A DNA stretch of 64,000 nucleotides, taken from positions 3,686,501 through 3,750,500 of the forward strand of contig NZ_CP045354.1 in assembly GCF_009363435.1 (NCBI RefSeq), in the 5' to 3' direction. The position numbers and the translations under genes are program-made. Of the stretch, positions 55,592-64,000 are shown piece by piece. A model generated the notes under the pieces. That model ran no database searches and was not told where the DNA came from. It was given only the letters and a program-made list of their open reading frames with translations. This stretch comes from Labrenzia sp. THAF82 (GTDB taxonomy: Bacteria; Pseudomonadota; Alphaproteobacteria; Rhizobiales; Stappiaceae). Every line of letters begins with the position of its first letter. Within the stretch, counting starts at the first letter, position 1.

Positions 55592-55993
55592 TCAGGATTT
55601 GGGCTCAGGCATCTCGACGGGGCCTTCTTGCTTTACCCATTGTGAGAAACCTTCCCGCAGATGGGATGCTTCAAATCCCATATCCTGAAGCGTTGCGACT
55701 GTCAGTGCTGACCGCCAACCGGACGCACAATGGAAGACAAATTTCTTGTCCTCGCCGAAAATCTCTTTGAAATACGGGCTTTCCGGATCGACCCAGAATT
55801 CGACCATTCCTCGGGGGGCATGTACACTTCCAGGAATAAAACCAGACCTTTGGCGCTCACGCACGTCTCGTATATCGACCACCACGACATTGGGGTCATC
55901 CAGCATGTTGATCAGGTCTTGAATTTCGACTTCTTCAATGCGGGACCGAGCCTCAGCGACCATGCTGGCGGAATTCTTGGAAAGCTTTTTCAT
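55592..55993 (-). CDS. single-domain rhodanese (sulfurtransferase)
   Basis: 133 residues. Rhodanese fold with VVVVDIRDVRERQRSGFIPGSVHAPRGM and the active-site loop FHCASGWRSALTV containing the persulfide-forming Cys. It moves sulfane sulfur between a donor and an acceptor such as cyanide, glutathione or protein thiols. It has no signal peptide. The ATG at 55993 lies 9 bp from operator site B; a GTG at 56002 is also open. With the MBL persulfide-dioxygenase-like gene it suggests handling of sulfide or persulfide. Confidence 0.9.
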   Translation of the reverse strand: MKKLSKNSASMVAEARSRIEEVEIQDLINMLDDPNVVVVDIRDVRERQRSGFIPGSVHAPRGMVEFWVDPESPYFKEIFGEDKKFVFHCASGWRSALTVATLQDMGFEASHLREGFSQWVKQEGPVEMPEPKS

Positions 55994-56002
55994 CTCACTC
56001 AC

Positions 56003-56021
56003 TGTTCCGGTATATAAAACA
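56003..56021 (+). promoter_or_regulatory. operator-like site B between rhodanese and FAD-oxidase operon
   Basis: TGTTCCGGTATATAAAACA, differing from site A at one position. It is 9 bp from the rhodanese ATG and 91 bp upstream of the FAD-oxidase GTG, so it could control both divergent units. A TTGACA lies at 56035-56040, but no -10 at normal spacing is clear. Confidence 0.6.
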
Positions 56022-56112
56022 TTTATTTCTTATATTGACACGCGGCATTGTTGTTTGCAAGTAATCCTATAGGCGCAAATTTTTGTGTCGCCGTAAACAG
56101 GAGGCTATTGCT

Positions 56113-57387
56113 GTGACACGGACAATGCCGATTTCCCTTTGGGATGTTTCTGCCGAGGAGCGTGACCTGGAAGGTCGCCTGCCGGACGGTGAAACATTCG
56201 ATGTTGTCATAGTCGGTGGTGGGTTCACGGGGCTTTCAACAGCACTTCATTGTGCTGAAGCTGGACTTTCCGCCTGTGTTATCGAAGCCAATCATGTCGG
56301 CTTTGGCGGATCTGGACGCAATGTCGGCCTGGTCAATGCCGGGATCTGGCTACCGCCAACGCAAGTGCGAGAAAAGCTAGGCGCAACTTATGGCCCACGC
56401 TTTCTGCAGCGGTTTGGCGATGGCCCTGCAATGGTTTTCGATCTGATCGAAAAATATCAAATTAGGTGTGAGGCAACACGCAACGGGACCATTCACGCTG
56501 CTCATGCACCATCCGGTTTTCGCGACCTGGAAGCCAGATGGAAGGAATGGAATTCGCTGGGTGAGCCGGTCGATCTGCTCGGCCGCGAAGAGATCTCTGA
56601 AAAAATCGGAACCCGCGTCTTTCACGGCGGTCTTGTCGACCACCGTGCAGGTACGGTCAACCCGATGGGCTACTGCCGTGGCCTGGCGCGGGCCGCGACT
56701 GCAGCAGGCGCAACAATCTCGACAGGCGTGAAGGTCACTTCGCTTGCAAAGTCCAACGGCACCTGGAGCGTACAGACCGACAAAGGAAAACTGGACGCCA
56801 AGGCCGTGGTTCTTGGCACCAACGCCTATACAGATGATCTGTGGCCCGGTTTGAAGCAAACCTTCACGATGATCCACTACTTCCAGCTGGCAACCGAGCC
56901 GCTGGGAGAGCGCGCGTCGCACATTTTGCCTGAAAGACAAGGACTGTGGGACACAGCTCCCGTGATGTTCTCGCTCAGAAGAGACAATGACGACCGATTG
57001 ATCATCGGGTCGATGGGCAAAGTCATCGGCGACAAGTCCAGCGGTCTATCCCAACGATGGGCAAGAAAGCAGTTGTCTCGGCTCTTTCCCGATCTTGGCG
57101 ACATCAAATTCGAAGAAGCCTGGCATGGCCAGATTGCGATGACGCCTGATCATCTGCCGAGAATTCACGTGTTGGACGAAGGGCTTTACACCCCAATCGG
57201 GTACAACGGCCGCGGGATCACAACAGGCACTATCTTTGGACAAGGCATTGCAGGGTTGTTGACCGGAATGAACCCGGCAGACCTGCCCCTTCCAATGACT
57301 GATGTTGCTGCGGTTACAAGCGCGCCGCTGATGTCGCGCTTTTACAATATTGCCTTTACGGCCAATCAATTCATCAAAGGGTTCTGA
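56113..57387 (+). CDS. FAD-dependent oxidoreductase of the DAO/PuuB type
   Basis: 424 residues. N-terminal dinucleotide-binding motif FDVVIVGGGFTGLSTALHCAEAG, then EANHVGFGGSGRNVGLVNAG, typical of PuuB-like amine or amino-acid oxidases. The C-terminal LYTPIGYNGRGITTGTIFGQGIA is the second FAD-contact region. It oxidises a C-N bond, giving an imine. The start is a GTG at 56113 with AGGAGG 8 nt upstream; an ATG 4 codons on is the alternative. First gene of a six-gene or longer operon; hyuA follows by 5 bp. Confidence 0.88.
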   Translation: MTRTMPISLWDVSAEERDLEGRLPDGETFDVVIVGGGFTGLSTALHCAEAGLSACVIEANHVGFGGSGRNVGLVNAGIWLPPTQVREKLGATYGPRFLQRFGDGPAMVFDLIEKYQIRCEATRNGTIHAAHAPSGFRDLEARWKEWNSLGEPVDLLGREEISEKIGTRVFHGGLVDHRAGTVNPMGYCRGLARAATAAGATISTGVKVTSLAKSNGTWSVQTDKGKLDAKAVVLGTNAYTDDLWPGLKQTFTMIHYFQLATEPLGERASHILPERQGLWDTAPVMFSLRRDNDDRLIIGSMGKVIGDKSSGLSQRWARKQLSRLFPDLGDIKFEEAWHGQIAMTPDHLPRIHVLDEGLYTPIGYNGRGITTGTIFGQGIAGLLTGMNPADLPLPMTDVAAVTSAPLMSRFYNIAFTANQFIKGF

Positions 57388-57392
57388 ATAGT

Positions 57393-59477
57393 ATGAACAT
57401 GTCCGACATTCGCGTTGGCGTGGACATTGGTGGTACGTTCACCGATGTTGCTCTCGACCATGCCGGAGGTATGGCCACCTGTAAGGTATTGACCGACTAT
57501 GCCGAACCCGAACGCGCAATTTTGAAAGGCATTGAAACTGCCGCGCAAAAGGCAAACATTGCGCTCTCTGACATCAGTCAGGTCATTCACGGAACAACTC
57601 TGGTCACCAATGCGTTGATCGAACGTCGCGGTGCGAAGACTGCTTTCATAACAACCGAAGGCTTCCGAGATGTTGTCGAGATGCGGTCTGAAAACCGTTT
57701 CGAGCAATACGACCTGAACCTTGAGCTGCCCAAACCTCTCGTTCCCCGAAAAAATCGGTTCACGTTGAACGAGCGTATTGGACCACAAGGAGAAGTGCTT
57801 CTGGCACTTGATCCCGCGGAGGCCAAGGCCATGGCCGAAAGGATTGTTGCCGGTGGTTATGAGGCTGTTGCCGTGGGTCTCATGCATTCTTATGCCAACA
57901 ATTCCCATGAAGCCATGATGGCTGAAGCCCTCAGGGAACTTGCACCAGACCTTTCTATCTCTCTGTCATCTGTCATTTCACCACAGATGCGTGAATTGCC
58001 TCGTTTCAACACTGTCATTGCGAATGCTTACGTTCAGCCTCAGGTATCCGCATACCTGAACCGGCTTGTTGCAAAATTGCGCGCTAGCAACATCGATGCG
58101 CCTGTCTTCATGCTACATTCGGGCGGAGGTCTGATTTCCGTCGAGACTGCCTCAGAGCAACCGGTGAGGCTTTTGGAATCAGGCCCTGCAGGCGGTGCCA
58201 TCTTTGCCGCTGAGTTCGCGCGTGCCCATGGGATCGACAAAGTCATGTCGTTCGACATGGGGGGAACAACAGCGAAAATCTGCCTCATCGAAGACGGCTC
58301 CCCGAAAACGGCGAATACTTTCGAAGTTGCGCGCACCTATCGTTTCAAGAAGGGCTCGGGCATGACCGTATCCACCCCTGTCGTGGAAATGGTCGAAATC
58401 GGTGCGGGAGGTGGCTCAATCGCTTCCATCGACACGATGGGGCGTATTCAGGTTGGACCCCGTTCGGCTGCTTCCGAACCCGGCCCCGCCTGTTATCAGC
58501 GCGGTGGCGTGGAACCGACGGTGACGGATTCAAATCTCGTTCTCGGCAGGCTGGATCCCGACAATTTCGCAGGTGGCGCAATTCCACTTTCATTGGAGAA
58601 TGCCCAAAATGCGCTCGCTGATCGGGTTGCCTGCACCCAAGGCATCGCTGTTGCCGAGGCAGCCTTTGGAGTAACGGAGATGGTCGATGAGAACATGGCC
58701 AATGCGGCACGCGTTCATACGGTTGAAAATGGACGTGACATCGAACACTTCACGATGATTGCCTTTGGGGGTGGCGCTCCCCTGCATGCCTGCCGGCTTT
58801 GCGAAAAGCTTGGTATCAGTGCCTTGTTAATCCCGCCGGGAGCCGGCGTTGGTTCCGCCATCGGGTTCTTGCGTGCACCGTTCAGCTATGAGGCAACGCG
58901 TGGCCTTTTTCAAACGCTGTCTGAGTTCGATGCGGACGCTGTGAACGCAGCGCTGAGCGCCATGGAGACCGAAGCCAGGGACTTTGTTGAGGCCGGAATT
59001 CAGGGAGGCCGGACAACGACCAAACTGACGGCCTTTATGCGCTATTCGGGACAAGGGTGGGAAATTCCGGTCCCCTTGCCGCACAAACAGTTCGCAACAG
59101 GCGATGAACCCTCCATCCTCGCCGCTTTCGAAGATGCCTACCGAACGCTTTTCGGTCGCACGATCGACGGTCTTGCCCCGGAAATTACGAACTGGTCCTT
59201 GATTGTGAAATCCATCCTGCCTGAGCCCGATGCGGTTCATCGACAGGACAGCTCAGTTGAAGCCGACATCACCAGGACGCGGATCATCTTTGACGCTGCG
59301 CTGCGCAAGGATGTTGAGGCCAAAGAAGTCAAACGGAGTTCAATGACCACGGGACACGTCGTGGAAGGTCCTGCAGTCATCATTGAAGCTGAGACTTCAA
59401 CAATAGTTACCGCGGCCTATAGGGCTGTTGGTCAATCCGATGGCTGTCTTTTGTTGATCCGGAAGGATGTCAGATAA
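57393..59477 (+). CDS. hyuA: hydantoinase/5-oxoprolinase subunit A (HyuA family)
   Basis: 694 residues. The N-terminal RVGVDIGGTFTDVAL begins the hydantoinase A domain, an actin-like ATPase fold, with HGTTLVTNALIERRGAKTAF and FDMGGTTAKICLIE; a C-terminal acetone-carboxylase-like part follows. With HyuB it uses ATP to open cyclic amides (N-methylhydantoin, 5-oxoproline), or in relatives to carboxylate ketones. The stop overlaps the hyuB start (TAATG). An ATG two codons later is possible. Confidence 0.92.
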   Translation: MNMSDIRVGVDIGGTFTDVALDHAGGMATCKVLTDYAEPERAILKGIETAAQKANIALSDISQVIHGTTLVTNALIERRGAKTAFITTEGFRDVVEMRSENRFEQYDLNLELPKPLVPRKNRFTLNERIGPQGEVLLALDPAEAKAMAERIVAGGYEAVAVGLMHSYANNSHEAMMAEALRELAPDLSISLSSVISPQMRELPRFNTVIANAYVQPQVSAYLNRLVAKLRASNIDAPVFMLHSGGGLISVETASEQPVRLLESGPAGGAIFAAEFARAHGIDKVMSFDMGGTTAKICLIEDGSPKTANTFEVARTYRFKKGSGMTVSTPVVEMVEIGAGGGSIASIDTMGRIQVGPRSAASEPGPACYQRGGVEPTVTDSNLVLGRLDPDNFAGGAIPLSLENAQNALADRVACTQGIAVAEAAFGVTEMVDENMANAARVHTVENGRDIEHFTMIAFGGGAPLHACRLCEKLGISALLIPPGAGVGSAIGFLRAPFSYEATRGLFQTLSEFDADAVNAALSAMETEARDFVEAGIQGGRTTTKLTAFMRYSGQGWEIPVPLPHKQFATGDEPSILAAFEDAYRTLFGRTIDGLAPEITNWSLIVKSILPEPDAVHRQDSSVEADITRTRIIFDAALRKDVEAKEVKRSSMTTGHVVEGPAVIIEAETSTIVTAAYRAVGQSDGCLLLIRKDVR

Positions 59478-61129
59478 TGCCGAGCGCAATTGACTATCAG
59501 ATCATGTGGAACCGCCTGATCGCTGTTGTCGAAGAACAGGCAACCACGCTTATCAGAACAGCATTTTCGACCTCTGTGCGTGAAGCTGGTGACCTGTCAG
59601 CCGGGCTTTTCGACCGGCACGGTCGTATGATGGCGCAGGCCGTCACTGGCACGCCCGGGCACGTAAACGCCATGGCGGAAAGCGTTACGCATTTCGTTCG
59701 CGAAATCGGCATGCAAAACATCTTTGAAGGCGATGTTTTCATAACGAATGACCCCTGGCTTGGAACAGGCCATCTTCACGACATCACGGTTGTTACACCG
59801 GTGTTTCGAAAGGGTGTTCATATCGGTTTTTTTGCCTGCACGGCGCATGTGGTCGACATTGGTGGGCGCGGCTTCGGCCCCGATGCGGGCGAAGTCTTTG
59901 AAGAAGGTCTTCTCATTCCGATCACGAAGTTTGCAGAGCGGGGCACGGTCAACCCGCTTCTTATTTCCCTGATAAGAGCAAATGTGCGCACACCGGACCA
60001 AACCGTTGGTGACATGTATTCACTGGCAGCGTGCAACGAGGCTGGTGACAGACGCTTACAGGCGATGCTGGACGAGTTCGGGATAGATCATCTCGAAGGA
60101 TTGTCCGACTTCCTGATGGAGGCGAGCCGGAAAGCAACCAAAGAAGCAATCAAGAAAGTGCCTGACGGCACTTACCAACACACAATGACCGTCGACGGGT
60201 ATGACAATCCGGTTGAAATGGTGGTTACGCTCAAGGTTGAAGGAGACCGCCTCACCGCAGATTTCTCCGGCACTAGCGGCATGAGTGCCTTCGGCGTCAA
60301 TGTCCCTGAAGTCTATACCAGAGCCTATGCCTGCTATGGTCTCAAATGTGCGATCGCTCCAGCCGTACCGAACAATTCCGGCTCACTGGAGCCATTTGAG
60401 ATTTCCGCTCCTGAAGGTTGCATTTTGGCAGCAAAACGGCCTGCTCCGGTTTCGGTAAGGCATGTGCTGGGGCATCTCGTACCCGACGTCGTTTTGGGAG
60501 CGCTGCATCAGGCAATGCCCGGCGTTGTGCCGTCCGAAGGAGCCTCCGCTCTCTGGAACATTCAGATTTCCGCGCGTGCAAGCGATCCTGAAAGTGGCTT
60601 GGAGAATGCCGAAATCCTGATGTTCAATTCCGGCGGCACCGGCGCCCGTCCGACCGTGGATGGCTTGTCGGCAACGGCATTTCCGTCTGGTGTTTCGACA
60701 ATGAGTGTCGAAGCAACAGAGCATGTCGGTCCAATCACGGTCTGGCGCAAGGATCTTCGAAAAGACTCAGGGGGCGCCGGTGCAACCCGGGGTGGCCTCG
60801 GTCAGGTTATCGAGATCGAACCACGCGAAGGTTATGACTTCTGGTTCAACGCGATGTTCGACCGCGTCAAAAATCCAGCGCGAGGACGCGAAGGCGGTCA
60901 GCCGGGAGCTTCCGGGCGCGTAGAACTGACGGACGGAACCCAGTTGCAGTCGAAAGGCCGACAGCAAGTGCGAAACGGACAACGTTTGCGCCTCAGTTTG
61001 CCGGGTGGTGGTGGCTTTGGCGATCCCTCGAAACGAGACAAAGCAAACATTGCGGCCGACGTTGAAGCAGAGATGATCTCTACAACACAGGCCAAGCAAG
61101 ACTACGGATATTCTGGAGAAAATTCATGA
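59477..61129 (+). CDS. hyuB: hydantoinase/5-oxoprolinase subunit B (HyuB family)
   Basis: 550 residues, the metal-binding partner of HyuA. Seen: DYQIMWNRLIAVVEEQATTLIRTAFSTSVREAGD at the N-terminus, NDPWLGTGHLHDITVVTP, DFSGTS, and the C-terminal PGGGGFGDPSKRD. GGAAGGA precedes the ATG, which overlaps the hyuA stop. Its stop overlaps the SDR start (ATGA), so subunits and SDR are coupled. Confidence 0.93.
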   Translation: MPSAIDYQIMWNRLIAVVEEQATTLIRTAFSTSVREAGDLSAGLFDRHGRMMAQAVTGTPGHVNAMAESVTHFVREIGMQNIFEGDVFITNDPWLGTGHLHDITVVTPVFRKGVHIGFFACTAHVVDIGGRGFGPDAGEVFEEGLLIPITKFAERGTVNPLLISLIRANVRTPDQTVGDMYSLAACNEAGDRRLQAMLDEFGIDHLEGLSDFLMEASRKATKEAIKKVPDGTYQHTMTVDGYDNPVEMVVTLKVEGDRLTADFSGTSGMSAFGVNVPEVYTRAYACYGLKCAIAPAVPNNSGSLEPFEISAPEGCILAAKRPAPVSVRHVLGHLVPDVVLGALHQAMPGVVPSEGASALWNIQISARASDPESGLENAEILMFNSGGTGARPTVDGLSATAFPSGVSTMSVEATEHVGPITVWRKDLRKDSGGAGATRGGLGQVIEIEPREGYDFWFNAMFDRVKNPARGREGGQPGASGRVELTDGTQLQSKGRQQVRNGQRLRLSLPGGGGFGDPSKRDKANIAADVEAEMISTTQAKQDYGYSGENS

Positions 61130-61866
61130 GCGAGAAAATCGCCCTTATCACCGGTGCGGCACAGGGTATCGGGTTTGCCTGCGCTGAAGCGCTGGCCGAA
61201 GACGGTTGCAAGGTGGTGCTGGCTGACATCCAGGAAAGCGTGCATGAAGCCGCTGCCAAGCTGGGTGGTCACGGCTACCTCTGCAACATGGGCGACATGT
61301 CCCAGATTGCTGCAATGTTCGACAAGATAGAAGCCGAGGTGGGCTCGATTTCAGTTCTCGTCAACAACGCAGGGATAGCGCTGCCTGGCGATTTCCTCAA
61401 ATACACTCTTGAGGACTTCAACAAGGTCATCGACGTAAATCTGGTCGGAGTATTCTACGCAACACAACGTGCTGCAAAAACGATGGTCGACAAAGGCCTT
61501 CGTGGCGCAATTGTGAACATGTCGTCTATCAACGCACAGGTCGCCATACCGGCAATTCCGGCCTATTGCGCTTCAAAGGGCGGTGTCATGCAATTGACCA
61601 AGGCTGCCGCGCTTTCGCTGGCACCGCATGGCATCAGAGTAAACGCGGTTGGCCCGGGATCAATCGATACCGAAATGATGGCCGGGGTAAACGCCAACCC
61701 GGAAGCGCTTGCCAAGGTCATGTCACGAACCCCAATTGGCCGTGTCGGAACGGCCCGTGAAATCGGTGACACCGTCGCTTTCCTCGCATCGGACAAAGCA
61801 AGCTATATCACCGGGGAGACAATCTATGTCGACGGTGGTCGCCTTGGCTTGAACTATACGGTCTGA
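61126..61866 (+). CDS. short-chain dehydrogenase/reductase
   Basis: 246 residues, classical SDR. NAD(P) site TGAAQGIGFACAEAL, NNAGIALPG, catalytic Ser in NMSSINAQVAIPAI, and the YCASK tetrad Tyr-Lys, then PGSIDTEMMAG. The Asp-Ile after the second strand (VVLADIQ) favours NAD. It acts on an alcohol or carbonyl in the operon's pathway. The start overlaps hyuB; the stop is 4 bp before the CoA ligase. Confidence 0.93.
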   Translation: MSEKIALITGAAQGIGFACAEALAEDGCKVVLADIQESVHEAAAKLGGHGYLCNMGDMSQIAAMFDKIEAEVGSISVLVNNAGIALPGDFLKYTLEDFNKVIDVNLVGVFYATQRAAKTMVDKGLRGAIVNMSSINAQVAIPAIPAYCASKGGVMQLTKAAALSLAPHGIRVNAVGPGSIDTEMMAGVNANPEALAKVMSRTPIGRVGTAREIGDTVAFLASDKASYITGETIYVDGGRLGLNYTV

Positions 61867-61870
61867 CCCC

Positions 61871-63778
61871 ATGAGTCGTTACAAGCAAACCTACGCCGAA
61901 TGGTCCACCGATCCTGAACGTTTCTGGATGAATGCGGCGCGCAGTATCGACTGGATAAAAGCACCTGAAACGGCGTTCGACCCTGATATGGGCGCCTATG
62001 GCCGATGGTTTCCCGATGGTGTCTGCAACACCTGCTGGAACGCAGTCGACAGGCATGTTGCCGCTGGAAACGGCGATCGACTCGCCTTGGTTTATGACAG
62101 TCCCGTCACCCAAGCCGTCAAGCGGTATTCCTTTCATGATCTCCAGTCAGAGATTGGAGCACTGGCTGAAGTTCTTCGGCTAAACGGTGTCGACAAGGGT
62201 GACAGGGTCATCATCTATATGCCGATGGTTCCGGAAGCCATCTTCTCGATGCTGGCCTGTGCGCGACTGGGTGCAATTCACTCTGTCGTTTTCGGCGGAT
62301 TTGCAGCCGCCGAACTGGCGACACGAATCGAAGACGCCAAACCAAAGGTAATCATCTCTGCATCTTGCGGCATTGAACCAAACCGGATCGTTGCCTACAA
62401 ACCGCTTCTTGATGCCGCTATCGCGATGTCCGAGGACAAGCCCGAAAAATGCATCATCTTGCAGCGCGACGCGCTGACTGCCGATATGATCGATGGGCAG
62501 GATCTCGACTATTCAACGGAAGTGGGTGCAACAAAGGGAACGCTGCCGGAATGTATTCCGGTCCTGGCGACAGACCCTGCCTATATTCTTTATACATCCG
62601 GGACCACCGGACAGCCCAAAGGTGTCGTGCGAGATACGGGCGGCCACATGGTCGCGATGAAATGGTCCATGGAACACCACTATGACGTCAAACCGGGCGA
62701 AGTGTTCTGGGCTGCCTCGGATGTCGGCTGGGTCGTTGGCCATTCCTATATTTGTTACGCCCCCCTCCTCCATGGGTGTGCGACGGTTGTGTATGAAGGA
62801 AAGCCGGTCGGGACACCTGACGCAGGTGCCTTCTGGAGGGTTATTCAGGATCACAAGGTCGTAGCTCTGTTTACTGCACCGACAGCGTTTCGCGCGATCC
62901 GCAAGGAAGACCCTTCAGGTGCACTCATCGACCAGCACGACCTCAACCATTTCCGCACCCTGTTTCTGGCCGGTGAACGCTCCGACCCGGCAACGATCGA
63001 ATGGGCGCAGCAGAAACTGAAACGCCCGGTAGTCGACCATTGGTGGCAGACCGAAACGGGCTGGCCAATGTCTGGCAATCCAGTCGGCCTAGGTGTCCTT
63101 CCCGTCAAACCTGGTTCACCCGGCGTCCCAATGCCCGGCTACAGGATTGAAGTGCTGGATGATGAAGGTCGTCAGTTACCTGCTGGAACGCTTGGCAACA
63201 TTGTCTGCAAGCTGCCCCTGCCCCCATCGGGAACACCTACACTATGGAATGCGGAAGAGCGCTTCCACAAAGCCTATCTGGAAGACTTTCCAGGTTACTA
63301 CGCGACATCTGATGCCGGAATTGTCGATGAAGACGGATATGTTTTCATCATGGCTCGCACGGACGACATCATCAATGTCGCCGGTCACCGCCTTTCAACC
63401 GGCGCTATGGAAGAAGTCATCGCAGCACATCAAGACATTGCCGAGTGCGCTGTCGTGGGAGCGGCAGACGCGCTCAAGGGGCAATTGCCTATCGGTTTCT
63501 TTGTCCAAAACGATGGTGCAAGCCGAGACCCCGTCGAGTTGGAGCGAGAACTCGTTTCTCTTGTCAGAGAAAAAATCGGCGCGGTCGCGGCCTTTAAGAC
63601 CGCGATGGAAGTCGAGCGTCTGCCGAAAACACGATCAGGCAAGGTTTTGCGAGGAACCATGCAGAAACTTGCCGACAACGAGGCGTTCAAAATGCCGGCT
63701 GCGATCGATGACCCAGCCATCCTGGACGAAATTTCAAGTGTCCTTGCCAATCGCGGATACAGAAAGGCTTCTAAATGA
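61871..63778 (+). CDS. prpE: propionate-CoA ligase-like acyl-CoA synthetase
   Basis: 635-residue ANL adenylating enzyme close in layout to PrpE: FWMNAARSIDWIKAP start, ARLGAIHSVVFGGFAAAELATRI, P-loop YTSGTTGQPKGVVRD, WWQTETGWP, ARTDDIINVAGHRLST, and the regulatory Lys in LPKTRSGKVLRG near the C-terminus, which is commonly acetylated in relatives. It activates a short carboxylate, propionate or a substituted C3 acid, with CoA and ATP. Its stop overlaps the next start. Confidence 0.88.
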   Translation: MSRYKQTYAEWSTDPERFWMNAARSIDWIKAPETAFDPDMGAYGRWFPDGVCNTCWNAVDRHVAAGNGDRLALVYDSPVTQAVKRYSFHDLQSEIGALAEVLRLNGVDKGDRVIIYMPMVPEAIFSMLACARLGAIHSVVFGGFAAAELATRIEDAKPKVIISASCGIEPNRIVAYKPLLDAAIAMSEDKPEKCIILQRDALTADMIDGQDLDYSTEVGATKGTLPECIPVLATDPAYILYTSGTTGQPKGVVRDTGGHMVAMKWSMEHHYDVKPGEVFWAASDVGWVVGHSYICYAPLLHGCATVVYEGKPVGTPDAGAFWRVIQDHKVVALFTAPTAFRAIRKEDPSGALIDQHDLNHFRTLFLAGERSDPATIEWAQQKLKRPVVDHWWQTETGWPMSGNPVGLGVLPVKPGSPGVPMPGYRIEVLDDEGRQLPAGTLGNIVCKLPLPPSGTPTLWNAEERFHKAYLEDFPGYYATSDAGIVDEDGYVFIMARTDDIINVAGHRLSTGAMEEVIAAHQDIAECAVVGAADALKGQLPIGFFVQNDGASRDPVELERELVSLVREKIGAVAAFKTAMEVERLPKTRSGKVLRGTMQKLADNEAFKMPAAIDDPAILDEISSVLANRGYRKASK

Positions 63779-64000
63779 TTGAGCGGCTTCATACAGGCAC
63801 GCGCATGAGCAAGATCGTCAAGCACAATGGCGTTGCTTATCTGTGTGGACAGGTCGGTGCTGGCGATACAGTTGCGGACCAAACACGTGACTGCCTGTCC
63901 AGAGTTGACGCCCTGCTTGTCGAAGCAGGGTCGGATCGCGAGCACATCCTGCAGGCCATCGTCTGGCTCGCTGATATGGCCGATTTCCCAGAAATGAATG
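63775..64000 (+). CDS. RidA/YjgF-family protein, cut by window end
   Basis: 75 residues visible, open at the window edge. GVAYLCGQVGAGDTVADQTRDCLSRVDALLVEAGSD and ILQAIVWLADMADFPEMN match the short RidA-like group; the conserved Arg that binds the substrate carboxylate would lie beyond the end. RidA proteins hydrolyse reactive enamines and imines, such as those made by FAD amine oxidases or PLP beta-lyases; both are encoded here. The start overlaps the ligase stop (ATGA). Confidence 0.85.
   Translation, partial: MIERLHTGTRMSKIVKHNGVAYLCGQVGAGDTVADQTRDCLSRVDALLVEAGSDREHILQAIVWLADMADFPEMN

Noticed and set aside
56035..56040. TTGACA as -35 of the FAD-oxidase operon
   Set aside because: The hexamer is perfect but TAATCC and TATAGG lie 21 and 28 bp away, outside normal spacing.
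1..64000. CRISPR arrays, insertion sequences, rRNA, replication origin
   Set aside because: No regularly spaced repeats, transposase genes, rRNA sequence or DnaA-box cluster was seen.

Overview
This window is chromosomal DNA from an alphaproteobacterium of the Hyphomicrobiales (Rhizobiales). Gene content resembles the marine Stappiaceae (Roseibium/Labrenzia-like), but the genus is a guess. The order-level signs are dgt-argS-SPOR protein, an ExoR-like periplasmic regulator, PopZ, a pcm-tolC pair, an iscS-suf operon with an Irr-type box, cobalt-dependent (aerobic) cobalamin genes with CobN and CobW, and an AapJQM amino-acid transporter. I see no phage, insertion sequence, CRISPR array or rRNA operon.

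Layout. 1-7 kb: truncated SPOR-protein gene, argS and dgt (minus strand), then erpA-like and xth (plus), a small exported protein, and exoR (minus). 7-13 kb: parE, a degenerate sulfotransferase-like gene, a DEAD-box helicase, a diguanylate cyclase, and tenA. 13.6-21 kb: the Fe-S assembly operon iscS-sufB-sufC-sufD-sufS-sufT-sufA (minus) with a promoter and Irr-like box at its head. 21-30 kb: alpha/beta hydrolase, GNAT, DUF2155 protein, valS, DUF1284 protein, popZ, tolC, pcm, tRNA-Cys. 30-43 kb: two small uncharacterised proteins, a YbdK-type ligase, and a cobalamin block. That block has cobC-cobD(cbiB) on plus and a cobalamin-riboswitch-led operon cobU-cobW-cobN-cobO-GNAT-YrhK-cobQ on minus. 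Next come tRNA-Asn and a membrane sulfatase/phosphoglycerol-transferase-like protein.

45.8-64 kb is the accessory and most novel part. It holds an AapJQM transporter without its ATPase, a persulfide-dioxygenase-like MBL protein, a VOC protein, a cystathionine-beta-lyase-like PLP enzyme, a cytoplasmic BisC-type molybdoenzyme, an IclR regulator, a rhodanese, and a tightly overlapping operon of FAD oxidase, HyuA, HyuB, SDR, propionyl-CoA-synthetase-like ligase and RidA (cut by the window end). A 19-bp near-palindrome occurs in front of aapJ and between the rhodanese and the FAD operon. The two copies match at 18 of 19 positions in the same orientation relative to aapJ and to the FAD operon. They tie these units into one probable IclR regulon. 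I read it as an undescribed uptake and degradation system for a nitrogen-containing, probably sulfur-containing, ring or amino-acid compound. The substrate is inference.
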